This document shows positions 50,016-57,823 of a stretch of DNA of 64,000 bases, piece after piece. Made by a program: the position numbers and the translations under genes. This DNA is from Kitasatospora sp. NBC_00240 (GTDB taxonomy: Bacteria; Actinomycetota; Actinomycetes; Streptomycetales; Streptomycetaceae): assembly GCF_026342405.1 (NCBI RefSeq), contig NZ_JAPEMU010000001.1, positions 7,440,001 through 7,504,000 on the forward strand, read 5' to 3'. The first letter of the stretch is position 1; each line of letters opens with the position of its first letter. The notes beneath the pieces were generated by a model, which did no database searches, was not told the DNA's origin, and saw only the letters and a program-made list of their open reading frames with translations.

Positions 50016-50050
50016 CCCAGGCCAGGCCAGGCCAGGCCAGGCCAGGTCAG
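50016..50050. repeat. GCCAG pentamer repeat
   Basis: Six perfect and one degenerate copy of GCCAG lie between the deacetylase and HEAT-repeat genes. Confidence 0.75.
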
Positions 50051-50129
50051 GGCCTGCCGGGCCGGGCGGTGGCCGGTTCGGGCCGACCCGGCCGGCGGAC
50101 CCGGCGCGGCACTGGGCGAGAATGCGCGG

Positions 50130-51152
50130 ATGGACACGGAGTCGGACTCGGCCCTCATCGAACAGGCCGCCCGCCGGGCCGGCCCCGGGGCGCGCACGGC
50201 GCTGCGGGCGCTGCTCTCGGACGTCGCCGAGGACGGCGCATGGGCGGTGCGGCTTGGCCCAGGCCTGCTGGACTCGGCCGATCCGCTGGTCCGGCGGGCC
50301 GGTTGCGACCTGCTGGCCGAGGCGGCCGACCGCCACGAGCCGGTCCGGGAGGCGGTCACCGCGGCGGTGCTGGCCCTGGCCGCCGAGGACGAGCCCGACC
50401 ACCAGGTGCAGCGTGCGGCCGTCCGGGCCCTCGGCGCCGGCCAGGACGCGCGGGCCGTCCCCGTCCTGCTCGCGCTCGCCGCTCACCCGGACCCCGAGGT
50501 CCGCCGGGCGGTGGCCGAGGCGCTCCCCCCGGTGTCCACGGACGATCCGGGCCGGGTCCTCCCCGCGTTGATCCGCCTGACCGGGGACGCGGACCCGGAA
50601 GTCCGCAACTGGGCCACGTTCGCCCTGGGGTTCCAGGTCGAGGCGGACTCCCCGGAGGTGCGGGCCGCGCTGTGGAACCGCACGGCGGACGAGTACGCCG
50701 CGGCCCGCGAGGAGGGCATCCGCGGCCTGGCCCGCCGGCGCGACCCGCGGGCCGTCCCGCTGCTCGCCGAGCTGCTGGACGACGAGGCCGGCGCGCACGT
50801 GCTCACCTTCCGGGCGGCGGCGATCCTCGGCGCCGCGGAGCTGTTGCCCCACCTGGAGCACTACGACCCGGCCGACCCCGGGGTCGCCGACGCGCTGGCC
50901 GGCTGCGACCCGGCCGTCCGGGCGCGGGACGAGGCGTTCGCCGCGGCGCTGCTGGACACCCTCCACCGGCAGGCCCCCGACTCGGACGCCGCCGTCCATG
51001 CGGAGCGCTTCGAGACCGGCCTCACCCTGACCCTCACCGCGGCGGGGGAGATTCTGCACTGGTCGGTGGAGGGCCTGCTCGACCGGTCCGCGGGTGCCCC
51101 GGACCGGGCGGCCGCCTCCGTCCTGGCGAGCCTGGCGGGCGGGCGCGCCTGA
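50130..51152 (+). CDS. HEAT-repeat protein
   Basis: This 340-residue cytoplasmic protein is made of HEAT/armadillo-type helical repeats: SADPLVRRAGCDLLAEAAD, EDEPDHQVQRAAVRALG, AHPDPEVRRAVAEAL, TGDADPEVRNWATFALG and REEGIRGLARRRDPRAVPLL. Each has the conserved Asp-Pro-x-Val-Arg at the turn. Such solenoids bind peptides or proteins; no catalytic residue is seen. Function is unknown. It is monocistronic. The ATG at 50130 directly precedes the first helix; there is no strong ribosome site. Confidence 0.88.
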   Translation: MDTESDSALIEQAARRAGPGARTALRALLSDVAEDGAWAVRLGPGLLDSADPLVRRAGCDLLAEAADRHEPVREAVTAAVLALAAEDEPDHQVQRAAVRALGAGQDARAVPVLLALAAHPDPEVRRAVAEALPPVSTDDPGRVLPALIRLTGDADPEVRNWATFALGFQVEADSPEVRAALWNRTADEYAAAREEGIRGLARRRDPRAVPLLAELLDDEAGAHVLTFRAAAILGAAELLPHLEHYDPADPGVADALAGCDPAVRARDEAFAAALLDTLHRQAPDSDAAVHAERFETGLTLTLTAAGEILHWSVEGLLDRSAGAPDRAAASVLASLAGGRA

Positions 51153-51261
51153 TCGACGCGGGTGCGGGCGGCGGCGGGCGGGCGACCTGAGCCCCCGGCG
51201 AGGGCGGCCGTGAGCCCGGCGGACCGGCGGTGGTGCGGGGGAGCGTTGCGTCCGCCACATG

Positions 51262-51275
51262 TGCAACTTGTTGCA
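51262..51275. promoter_or_regulatory. TGCAAC-TT-GTTGCA operator upstream of the dienoyl-CoA reductase
   Basis: A perfect palindrome with a two-base spacer lies about 55 bp ahead of the start codon, with a possible -10 box TACCGT at 51294-51299 downstream of it. Sites of this type are bound by TetR repressors of fatty acid and aromatic catabolism, none of which is encoded adjacently. Confidence 0.6.
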
Positions 51276-51330
51276 TAAGGGCGGGCGGCGTCCTACCGTG
51301 TGGCGACACCGTCGTACGAGGAGTGACCGG

Positions 51331-53352
51331 ATGAGCGCCTACCCCCACCTGCTGCGCCCGCTCGACCTGGGATTCACCACGCTGCCCAACCGCGTGCTGA
51401 TGGGCTCCATGCACGTCGGGCTGGAGGAGGCCGAGCACGGCTTCGAGCGGATGGCCGAGTTCTACGCCACCCGGGTCCGCGGCGGCGTCGGCCTCATCGT
51501 CACCGGCGGCATCGCCCCCAACGAGCAGGGCCGGCCCTGGTCGGGCGGCGCCAAGCTCACCACCGAGGCCGAGGCCCAGGAGCACCGCCTGATCACCGAC
51601 GCCGTCCACCGCGAGGGTGGCCGGATCGCGATGCAGATCCTGCACTTCGGCCGGTACGCCTACCACGAGGACCTGGTCGCGCCCAGCGCCCTGCAGGCCC
51701 CGATCAGCCCGTTCCCGCCGCACGCCCTCACCGACGAGGAGGTCGAGCGGACCATCGAGGACTTCGTCCGCTGCGCCGCGCTCGCCCGGTCGGCGGGCTA
51801 CGACGGCGTGGAGATCATGGGGTCCGAGGGCTATCTGATCAACGAGTTCATCGCCGCCCGGACCAACCACCGCGAGGACCGCTGGGGCGGCTCGTACGAG
51901 AACCGGATGCGCCTCCCGGTGGAGATCGTCCGGCGGGTGCGCGAGCGGGTCGGGCCGGACTTCATCCTGATCTACCGGCTCTCCATGCTCGACCTCGTCC
52001 CCGGCGGGTCGACGCTGCCCGAGGTGGTCCGGCTCGCCAAGGCCGTCGAGGCGGCCGGCGCCACCATCATCAACACCGGCATCGGCTGGCACGAGGCCCG
52101 GATCCCCACCATCGCCACCTCGGTGCCGCGCGGCGCGTACACCTGGGTCACCAGGAAGCTGATGGGCGAGGTCGGCATCCCGCTGGTGACCAGCAACCGC
52201 ATCAACACACCCGAACTGGCCGAGCAGCTGCTCGCCGACGGCTTCGCCGACCTGGTCTCGCTGGCCCGCCCGCTGCTGGCCGACCCCGAGTTCGTCGCCA
52301 AGGCCGCCGCCGGCACACCCGAGGCGGTGAACACCTGCATCGGCTGCAACCAGGCCTGCCTCGACCACACCTTCAGCGGGCGGATCACCTCCTGCCTGGT
52401 CAACCCCAGGGCCTGCCACGAGACCGAGATCGTGCTCACCCCGACCCGGCTGCGCAAGCGGGTCGCCGTGGTCGGCGCCGGCCCGGCCGGCCTCGCCTTC
52501 GCCGTCTCCGCCGCGCAGCGCGGACACGCCGTCACCCTCTACGACGCCGCACCCGAGATCGGCGGCCAGCTCAACATCGCCCGCCAGGTGCCGGGCAAGG
52601 AGGAGTTCGACGAGACGATCCGCTACTACCGCCACCAGCTGGCGGCCCAGCAGGTCGACGTCCGGCTCTCCACCCCCGTCACCGCCGGCACCCTCACCGC
52701 CGAGGGGTACGACGAGATCGTGATCGCCACCGGCGTCCGCCCGCGCACCCCCGACATCCCGGGCACCGACCACCCGAGCGTGGTGGGTTACCTGGACGTG
52801 CTGCGCGACAAGGCCGAGGTGGGGGAGCGGGTGGCGATCCTCGGCGCGGGCGGCATCGGCTTCGACGTCGCCGAGTACCTCACCGACCCGGGGGCGGGCA
52901 CCGGCCGGACCTCCGAGGCCTTCTTCGAGCAGTGGGGTGTCGACACCGAGCACCGCGGCCCGGGCGGCCTGCGCGAGCCCGTCCGCCACCAGTCGGCGCG
53001 GACCGTCCACCTGCTCCAGCGCAAGACCAGCAAGGTCGGCGCCGGCCTGGGCAAGACCACCGGCTGGATCCACCGCACCGAGCTCAAGCACCGCGGCGTC
53101 ACCATGGTCGCCGGCGTGAGCTACGACCGGATCGACGACGAGGGCCTGCACATCACCCTGGACGGCGAGCAGCGGATCGTCCCGGTCGACACCGTGGTGC
53201 TCTGCACCGGGCAGGAGCCCCGCCGCGACCTCTACGACGCCCTGCGGGCACAGGGGCTGGAACCGCACCTGATCGGCGGCGCGGACGTGGCGGCCGAACT
53301 CGACGCCAAGCGCGCCATCGACCAGGGCACCCGCCTGGCGGCGGCGCTCTGA
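51331..53352 (+). CDS. fadH: NADPH-dependent 2,4-dienoyl-CoA reductase
   Basis: This 673-residue old-yellow-enzyme fusion has an FMN TIM-barrel (LDLGFTTLPNRVLMGSMHVGLEEAEHG, then ARTNHREDRWGGSYENRMRLP), the [4Fe-4S] cysteines Cys336, Cys339, Cys343 and Cys355 (C-x2-C-x3-C-x11-C), an FAD-binding motif (VAVVGAGPAGLAFAVSAAQ) and a C-terminal NADPH-binding region (VAILGAGGIGFDVAEYL). This is full length for the E. coli FadH family. It reduces 2,4-dienoyl-CoA during beta-oxidation of unsaturated fatty acids. The ATG follows GAGGAGTG, and a palindrome sits upstream. It stands alone, not in a beta-oxidation cluster. Confidence 0.95.
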   Translation: MSAYPHLLRPLDLGFTTLPNRVLMGSMHVGLEEAEHGFERMAEFYATRVRGGVGLIVTGGIAPNEQGRPWSGGAKLTTEAEAQEHRLITDAVHREGGRIAMQILHFGRYAYHEDLVAPSALQAPISPFPPHALTDEEVERTIEDFVRCAALARSAGYDGVEIMGSEGYLINEFIAARTNHREDRWGGSYENRMRLPVEIVRRVRERVGPDFILIYRLSMLDLVPGGSTLPEVVRLAKAVEAAGATIINTGIGWHEARIPTIATSVPRGAYTWVTRKLMGEVGIPLVTSNRINTPELAEQLLADGFADLVSLARPLLADPEFVAKAAAGTPEAVNTCIGCNQACLDHTFSGRITSCLVNPRACHETEIVLTPTRLRKRVAVVGAGPAGLAFAVSAAQRGHAVTLYDAAPEIGGQLNIARQVPGKEEFDETIRYYRHQLAAQQVDVRLSTPVTAGTLTAEGYDEIVIATGVRPRTPDIPGTDHPSVVGYLDVLRDKAEVGERVAILGAGGIGFDVAEYLTDPGAGTGRTSEAFFEQWGVDTEHRGPGGLREPVRHQSARTVHLLQRKTSKVGAGLGKTTGWIHRTELKHRGVTMVAGVSYDRIDDEGLHITLDGEQRIVPVDTVVLCTGQEPRRDLYDALRAQGLEPHLIGGADVAAELDAKRAIDQGTRLAAAL

Positions 53353-53497
53353 CAGGGCGCGCTCCGACGGGTCGTGCCCGGACCGGTCGGTCCCCGAGCC
53401 GGTGGGGGCCGACCGGGTGGGGGCCCGGACCGCGGTGGGCCCTGACCGGCCAGGATCCGACCGGCCGCGCCCGGAGCCGCCGGATTAAGCTCCTCCC

Positions 53498-54127
53498 ATG
53501 TCGCTGCCGCACGCCATCCTCACCGCCCTGCTGGAGAAGCCGTCCTCCGGGCTGGAGCTGACCCGGCGGTTCGACAAGTCGATCGGCTTCTTCTGGTCCG
53601 CCACCCACCAGCAGATCTACCGTGAACTCGGCAAGCTGGAGCAGGCCGGCCTGATCAGCGCCGTTCCCCAGCCGCCCTCGCGCGGGCAGCGCAAGGAGTA
53701 CGAAGTCCTGCCGGCCGGCCGCACGGAACTCGCAGGCTGGACGGCCGAGAGCCAGGACCCGAAGGCCGTCCGCGACCCGCTGCTGCTTCGGCTGCGGGCC
53801 GCGGCGGTGCTCGGCCTGCCCGGCCTGGACGCCGAACTGCGGCGTCATCTCGCCCTGCACCAGCGCCAGTTGAACGACTACCTGGAGATCGAGCAACGGG
53901 ACTTCCCGCCCGAGAAGGCCGCGGACGAGAACCGACTGCAGCACGTGGTGCTGCGGGCGGGCATCGGGCTCGAAACCTTCTGGATCGCGTGGCTCACCGA
54001 GGCCGTCGAGGCGACGGACGCTCCGACCGGCCCGACCGGCCCGACCGGCCCGACCGGCCCGACCGGCCCGACCGGTGCGGTCGGGGACGGCCCGGCGGGC
54101 GGCGAGGGTACGACCCGGACCGACTGA
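53498..54127 (+). CDS. PadR family regulator with collagen-like tail
   Basis: This 209-residue protein has an N-terminal PadR winged helix (HAILTALLEKPSSGLELTRRFDKSIGFFWSATHQQIYRELGKLEQAGLI) and a C-terminal Vir-like helical domain (LALHQRQLNDYLEIEQRDF). It then ends in a Gly-Pro-Thr collagen-like repeat (residues about 177-192, PTGPTGPTGPTGPTGPTG) and a Gly/Asp/Thr tail. PadR proteins normally end with helix alpha-4. The tail is coded by a 9-bp tandem repeat and may vary between strains. The ligand is not known. Start ATG at 53498. Confidence 0.9.
   Translation: MSLPHAILTALLEKPSSGLELTRRFDKSIGFFWSATHQQIYRELGKLEQAGLISAVPQPPSRGQRKEYEVLPAGRTELAGWTAESQDPKAVRDPLLLRLRAAAVLGLPGLDAELRRHLALHQRQLNDYLEIEQRDFPPEKAADENRLQHVVLRAGIGLETFWIAWLTEAVEATDAPTGPTGPTGPTGPTGPTGAVGDGPAGGEGTTRTD
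54024..54077 (+). repeat. 9-bp tandem repeat encoding Gly-Pro-Thr
   Basis: About six copies of the nine-base unit CCGACCGGC occur in frame within the PadR gene and code for a collagen-like Gly-Pro-Thr tract. Confidence 0.88.
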
Positions 54128-54427
54128 GCGGGGGAGTACGAGCGGTCCTGGCAGCTCGTCACCTCGGCCTGCCGCGCTCGCCCTCCGGGCCGGCACCCGC
54201 CAAGGGGCTCCGGCCCGGAGCGCGGGAGAAGCGAGAAACGAGATCGCGCCCGGGCCGGGGTGGCGGCCGGTGTGTCCGGCCGCGGACGGGGACACTCGGA
54301 GCAGCGGCCCGCCCCCGGGAGGTTCCGCCCACGGGCAGTGCTGTGCGGGGCCACCCGTGCGGGGACCGATCCGTCGAGGGCCGGGCCGGCTGCCGGGACA
54401 CACTCGCTCACGGACAAGGGAGAGACG
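54128..54427. other. Non-coding interval
   Basis: No gene is seen. The region just before the VOC gene includes ACAAGGGAGAGACG, its ribosome site. Confidence 0.5.
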
Positions 54428-54907
54428 ATGACCAGCGACGGCTTCACCACATGCCTCTGGTTCGACGGGCAGGCCGAGGAGGCGGCCGCGTTCTACACCT
54501 CGGTCTTCCAGAATTCGCGGCTGGGCCGGGTCGGCCGCTACACCGAGGCCGGTCCGGGCCCGGCCGGCAGCGTGATGGCCGTCGAGTTCGAGGCCAACGG
54601 CCAGAAGTTCGTCGCCCTCAACGGCGGCCCGGAGTTCCGCTTCAACGAGGCCATCTCGTTCCAGCTCTTCTGCGCGGACCAGCAGGAGCTGGACCACTAC
54701 TGGGAGAGGCTGACCGAGGGCGGCGCCGAGGTCGCCTGCGGTTGGCTCAGGGACAAGTTCGGGGTGTCCTGGCAGGTGATCCCGGTCGGGCTGATCGAAC
54801 GGATCAGTGACCCGGACCCGGAGAAGGCGCAGAGGGTGACCGCGGCGATGCTCTCGATGGTCAAGTTCGACTTCGCCGCCCTGGAGAAGGCCTACACGGG
54901 GGAGTAG
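54428..54907 (+). CDS. VOC family protein, PhnB-like
   Basis: This 159-residue protein is a single vicinal-oxygen-chelate domain: TTCLWFDGQAEEAAAFYTSVF, then GQKFVALNGGPEFRFNEAISFQLFC and LDHYWERLTEGGAEVACGWLRDKFGVSWQVIP. This is the PhnB/3-demethylubiquinone-9 methyltransferase-like branch, of unknown enzymatic role in actinomycetes. The DKFGVSWQVIP motif is diagnostic. A GGGAGAGAC site precedes the ATG. It converges on the sigma factor gene, 12 bp away. Confidence 0.9.
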   Translation: MTSDGFTTCLWFDGQAEEAAAFYTSVFQNSRLGRVGRYTEAGPGPAGSVMAVEFEANGQKFVALNGGPEFRFNEAISFQLFCADQQELDHYWERLTEGGAEVACGWLRDKFGVSWQVIPVGLIERISDPDPEKAQRVTAAMLSMVKFDFAALEKAYTGE

Positions 54908-54919
54908 GCACGGGCCGCA

Positions 54920-55468
54920 CTACCCCGGAGCGGGCTCCTCGGAGAGCCGGCGCCGCAGGTTGACCCGGGCCCGGTAGGTGAGCGTCTTGACGGCGCCGAC
55001 CCGCAGGCCGGTGCGCGAGGCGATCTCCTTGGAGCTCAGGCCGCCCCAGTAACGGAGTGTGACGGCCGTCCGCTGGTGGTCGTTCAGTGCGGCGAGCGCG
55101 GCGAAAACCCGGTCGGCCTCCACGATGGCAATCACCAGTTCCTCCACCCGAATACCGGCATCGGTGTCGCCGACCACGTCGAACGCGGACTCGCGCCGGG
55201 TCGAGCGCCGTTTGTCGTGGTCGAGCATGAGGTTTCGGGCGATGGTGATTATCCAGGCACCCATGTCGGTGCCGGTGAACTGGTAGTTACCAATTCCCGT
55301 CATTGCCCTGACAAAGGTGTCCTGGGTCAGGTCCTCGGCCAGGGCGCGATTCCCCGTCCGCCGGACGAGGAAGGCGAGCACCCGGCCCTGGTAGAGACGG
55401 TAGAGCTCGGTCCAGGCAGCGCCGTCCCCGGCCTTCGCGGCGTCGATCAGCGCTGGTGTGACGGTCAT
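54920..55468 (-). CDS. ECF-type RNA polymerase sigma factor
   Basis: The 182-residue protein has region 2 (WTELYRLYQGRVLAFLVRRTGNRALAEDLTQDTFVRAM) and region 4 (LAALNDHQRTAVTLRYWGGLSSKEIASRTGLRVGAVKTLTYRARVNLRRRL). It is a small group IV sigma factor without an obvious adjacent anti-sigma gene. The divergent neighbour is an XRE regulator with a palindromic site in the shared gap, followed by a membrane protein with a coiled coil, which could act as partner proteins. That relation is inference. ATG at 55468 follows GGAGG-like sequence. Confidence 0.9.
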   Translation of the reverse strand: MTVTPALIDAAKAGDGAAWTELYRLYQGRVLAFLVRRTGNRALAEDLTQDTFVRAMTGIGNYQFTGTDMGAWIITIARNLMLDHDKRRSTRRESAFDVVGDTDAGIRVEELVIAIVEADRVFAALAALNDHQRTAVTLRYWGGLSSKEIASRTGLRVGAVKTLTYRARVNLRRRLSEEPAPG

Positions 55469-55600
55469 GCCGGACCTCCTGGGAGTGGAAGGGCTGTCAC
55501 GTTAGGAGGATGCGTGCAGGCGTGCAAGCGATTCCCTGGAATTGACCCGTCCGCATTTCCTCGCACTCAATCTGAGCAGGTGTGATGCGCTGTCGGGGGG

Positions 55601-55616
55601 CTTGCGAGCATGCAAG
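55601..55616. promoter_or_regulatory. CTTGC-N6-GCAAG site between divergent sigma and XRE genes
   Basis: An inverted repeat CTTGC-GAGCAT-GCAAG lies 40 bp upstream of the XRE start codon, and another TGCAAG half site lies at 55523-55528 nearer the sigma start. Together they suggest binding by the XRE protein at both promoters. Confidence 0.55.
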
Positions 55617-55655
55617 TGCGCGCCCGTGGACGGGACACGCGATAGCCTGCGCGCC

Positions 55656-56111
55656 ATGCAGTTGACAGGGGACACCTCGGACGCGACGACCCCGGCCCAG
55701 CGCTTCGGGGCGGTCGTCCACGAGGCCGCGCAGCGGGCCGGCTACGACCTCACACCCGGGACGGGCGGTCGTCTCGCCCTCGCCAGGGACACCGGAATGA
55801 GCGCCTCGGCGGTCGGCCGGATGCTGCGCGGCGAAACGCTGCCGAGACCCTCCCAATTCCAGCGAATTGCCCAGGTGGTCCACCTCGACCTGCGGGAGCT
55901 GTTGGTCCGTGGCGGCATTGTTTCCGAGGATTCCGCACATGATCTAGCTCGGGGTGTACGCTCACCCATCACCCCCGAAGAAGCGTTGGACGCATGGGGT
56001 ATCAGGCATCCCATGATCAGGAAATTCCTCCTCGCCACCATTGCGCAGGCATTCGCCCTGCAGCGGGAAAGCGAGCACGAAAGCCGCGGGGGAGGGTCTG
56101 CGCACATGTAG
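55656..56111 (+). CDS. XRE family helix-turn-helix regulator
   Basis: This 151-residue protein has one helix-turn-helix (DTGMSASAVGRMLRGETLPRPSQFQRIAQVVHLDLRELLV) with a long N-terminal arm and a C-terminal helix of unknown function (IRKFLLATIAQAFALQRESE). It is transcribed away from the sigma gene and should recognise the site in the intergenic gap. The ATG at 55656 follows TAGCCTGCGCGCC, and no typical ribosome site is present, so the message may be short-leadered. The following gene begins 14 bp downstream on the same strand. Confidence 0.85.
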   Translation: MQLTGDTSDATTPAQRFGAVVHEAAQRAGYDLTPGTGGRLALARDTGMSASAVGRMLRGETLPRPSQFQRIAQVVHLDLRELLVRGGIVSEDSAHDLARGVRSPITPEEALDAWGIRHPMIRKFLLATIAQAFALQRESEHESRGGGSAHM

Positions 56112-56125
56112 AGGTGAGGCCAGAA

Positions 56126-56836
56126 ATGCGGAGAATCTCGCCGAGGACGACCGACGGGCTACGCGTCGCCGCCGCGGCCGCCGGAATCGCGGCGATCGTC
56201 GTCGGCACGTACGACTCCCGCTGGATCCCCGTTCTCGGCTGCCTCGCCGTCATCGCCCTGTCCCTGACCGAGTTCGCGCTGGCCAGGCTGCGCCGCTGGA
56301 TCGCGGAGACGGAGAGCCGCAGTGAGCGGCAGCTCGCCCAGGTCACCGCCCGGCAGAGCGGTCCGCCCGCCCGGCCGCCCGAGGGCGGAACCGGAGGCGG
56401 GGCCGGGAGTCGCCCGCAGTACGGGGCGCCGGGGCGTCGTTCCCGCCCGGCGCGCCATCTCGGCCTGGCCCCCGACGTCACCGTCTTTGACGTCACCGTC
56501 CCTGACGCCACCGGCCCGGACGCCACCGCCCGGCCGTCCGCACCCGCCGACCGCGGCGCCGGTGCGGATGCCGGTGCCGACCCGGCCTCGGACGGGCTGC
56601 TGCGCCTGCTGGAAGCCGTGCACCAGGAGCTGAACCTCGCCAACGAGGAGGCCGCGCACGCCAGGGCCGAACTCGCCGACCTGACCCGGGAATGGAACGC
56701 CCTCGTCCAGGAGTCCGTGTGCAGGCAGCTCGGCTTCTGCGGGCCGCCCGGCTCCGACCGGCCGTCACCCCGGGGCCGGCCCTGGCCGCCCGGCCGCCCG
56801 GCGCCGCGGCCTCCGCGCCCGGGGCCCGACCTGTGA
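56126..56836 (+). CDS. Membrane protein with cytoplasmic coiled coil, hypothetical
   Basis: I do not recognise this 236-residue protein. Two N-terminal hydrophobic helices (DGLRVAAAAAGIAAIVVGTY and WIPVLGCLAVIALSLTEFAL) form a hairpin. A basic/Glu-rich stretch, a disordered Pro/Gly/Ala section with two VTVFDVTVPDAT repeats, and a C-terminal heptad-like helix (LLRLLEAVHQELNLANEEAAHARAELADLTREWNAL) follow. It lies 14 bp after the XRE gene and is probably co-transcribed. A membrane partner of the regulator or sigma factor is conceivable but unproven. A GTG at 56114 is an alternative start. Confidence 0.6.
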   Translation: MRRISPRTTDGLRVAAAAAGIAAIVVGTYDSRWIPVLGCLAVIALSLTEFALARLRRWIAETESRSERQLAQVTARQSGPPARPPEGGTGGGAGSRPQYGAPGRRSRPARHLGLAPDVTVFDVTVPDATGPDATARPSAPADRGAGADAGADPASDGLLRLLEAVHQELNLANEEAAHARAELADLTREWNALVQESVCRQLGFCGPPGSDRPSPRGRPWPPGRPAPRPPRPGPDL

Positions 56837-56924
56837 CGGCACGCCACGGGTAGCTGTCGGGCTGTCGGCTTCGGAGCGCCGGCCGAGCGGCCGGTGGCGG
56901 GGGCTGAACGCGCGCCCCGCCGTG

Positions 56925-56952
56925 GTCGGAGTCGGAGTCGGAGTCGGAGTCG
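56925..56952. repeat. GTCGGA hexamer repeat
   Basis: About five copies of GTCGGA lie just ahead of the DUF5990 gene, outside coding sequence. Confidence 0.75.
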
Positions 56953-56989
56953 GCGCCGGATTGTCGGCCCCGGCGGGCAGGATGGCCGC

Positions 56990-57484
56990 ATGCTGATCCG
57001 GATCGAGGCGACCGACCTGCCGGGGCGGGACTGCCCTGCCGGGGGTGATTTCCCCGGCCGTACCGACGTCCATGTCGCGGTGCAGCGCCGGGGCCGGCCG
57101 GCCGAGCTGTTCGGCCTGCGGCCGGGTGACGCCGCGTCGGCCGTCTGGGAGCTGGACTGCTCCGCCACCCGTACCCCGTCCGGCGGGCCGGACCTCAGGG
57201 GGCCGTACCTGCAGGGCGGTCCGGGGGCCCGTTTTGTCTATCTCCCCTGGGGGTCGGTCGACGCCGCCGGCGGCTTCGCCATGTTCCGGCGGGCGAAGCT
57301 GATGCTGGACGCGGTCGACCCGGCCGTCCTGGAGGCGGCCGAGCGGTCCGGGCTGCTGATCGCCCGGCTGGGCCTCACCGACGCGAAGGGGCATCCGCTC
57401 TGCGCCGCCGTCCGGCCGCCGCTGGTCGCCTGGTCGGCCGGGCCCGCCGGCTCGCCCTCCGACGCCGCCGCACCGGGGGCCTGA
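56990..57484 (+). CDS. DUF5990 domain protein
   Basis: This 164-residue protein is a full-length DUF5990 member. It starts MLIRIEATDLPGRDCPAG, continues VHVAVQRRGRPAELFGLRPGDAASAVWELDC and ends with FVYLPWGSVDAAGGFAMFRRAKLML and LGLTDAKGHPLCAAVRPP. The domain is common in actinobacteria and has no known role. It is short and soluble without signal peptide. The ATG at 56990 follows GGGCAGGATGG. It is a single-gene unit. Confidence 0.85.
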   Translation: MLIRIEATDLPGRDCPAGGDFPGRTDVHVAVQRRGRPAELFGLRPGDAASAVWELDCSATRTPSGGPDLRGPYLQGGPGARFVYLPWGSVDAAGGFAMFRRAKLMLDAVDPAVLEAAERSGLLIARLGLTDAKGHPLCAAVRPPLVAWSAGPAGSPSDAAAPGA

Positions 57485-57823
57485 CCCGTCGTCCCCGATA
57501 GTCCTGCGCGCCAGGCCGGCCCGGCCCGGCGGCCGCGTCGTCCCAAGTCGTGCTACCGGCAGGATGGTTGAGCGACCTCGGCCGCCGGCGTCCCGGTGCG
57601 CCCGCGCCGTCCGCCGGTCGTGGCGGGTGAAGCCGGACGGTGCTACGGGTCGGCAACTTCCTTCCGCAGAAGGCCTTCCACTCACCATGTGACGTATGCA
57701 ATGGTACATGTCACACTCCCCGCCGTGCCATGGCGGAGCCGCCCCACGGCTCCCCAGCAACGGTCCTCACCTCCTTCACGGCCGCGCCCCCACGCGGTCG
57801 ACCACTGGCCAGGAGGCCCCCAC
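57485..57823. promoter_or_regulatory. Collagenase upstream region
   Basis: No gene is seen. TGTGAC (57688-57693) and GTCACA (57710-57715) are inverted arms 16 bp apart in a less GC-rich pocket about 110-135 bp ahead of the collagenase start, a possible regulatory site. AGGAGG-type ribosome site precedes the GTG. Confidence 0.4.

Noticed and set aside
47492..50359. Very long minus-strand reading frame across permeases and deacetylase
   Set aside because: It crosses several genes and has repetitive Gly/Asp/Arg composition; no family match.
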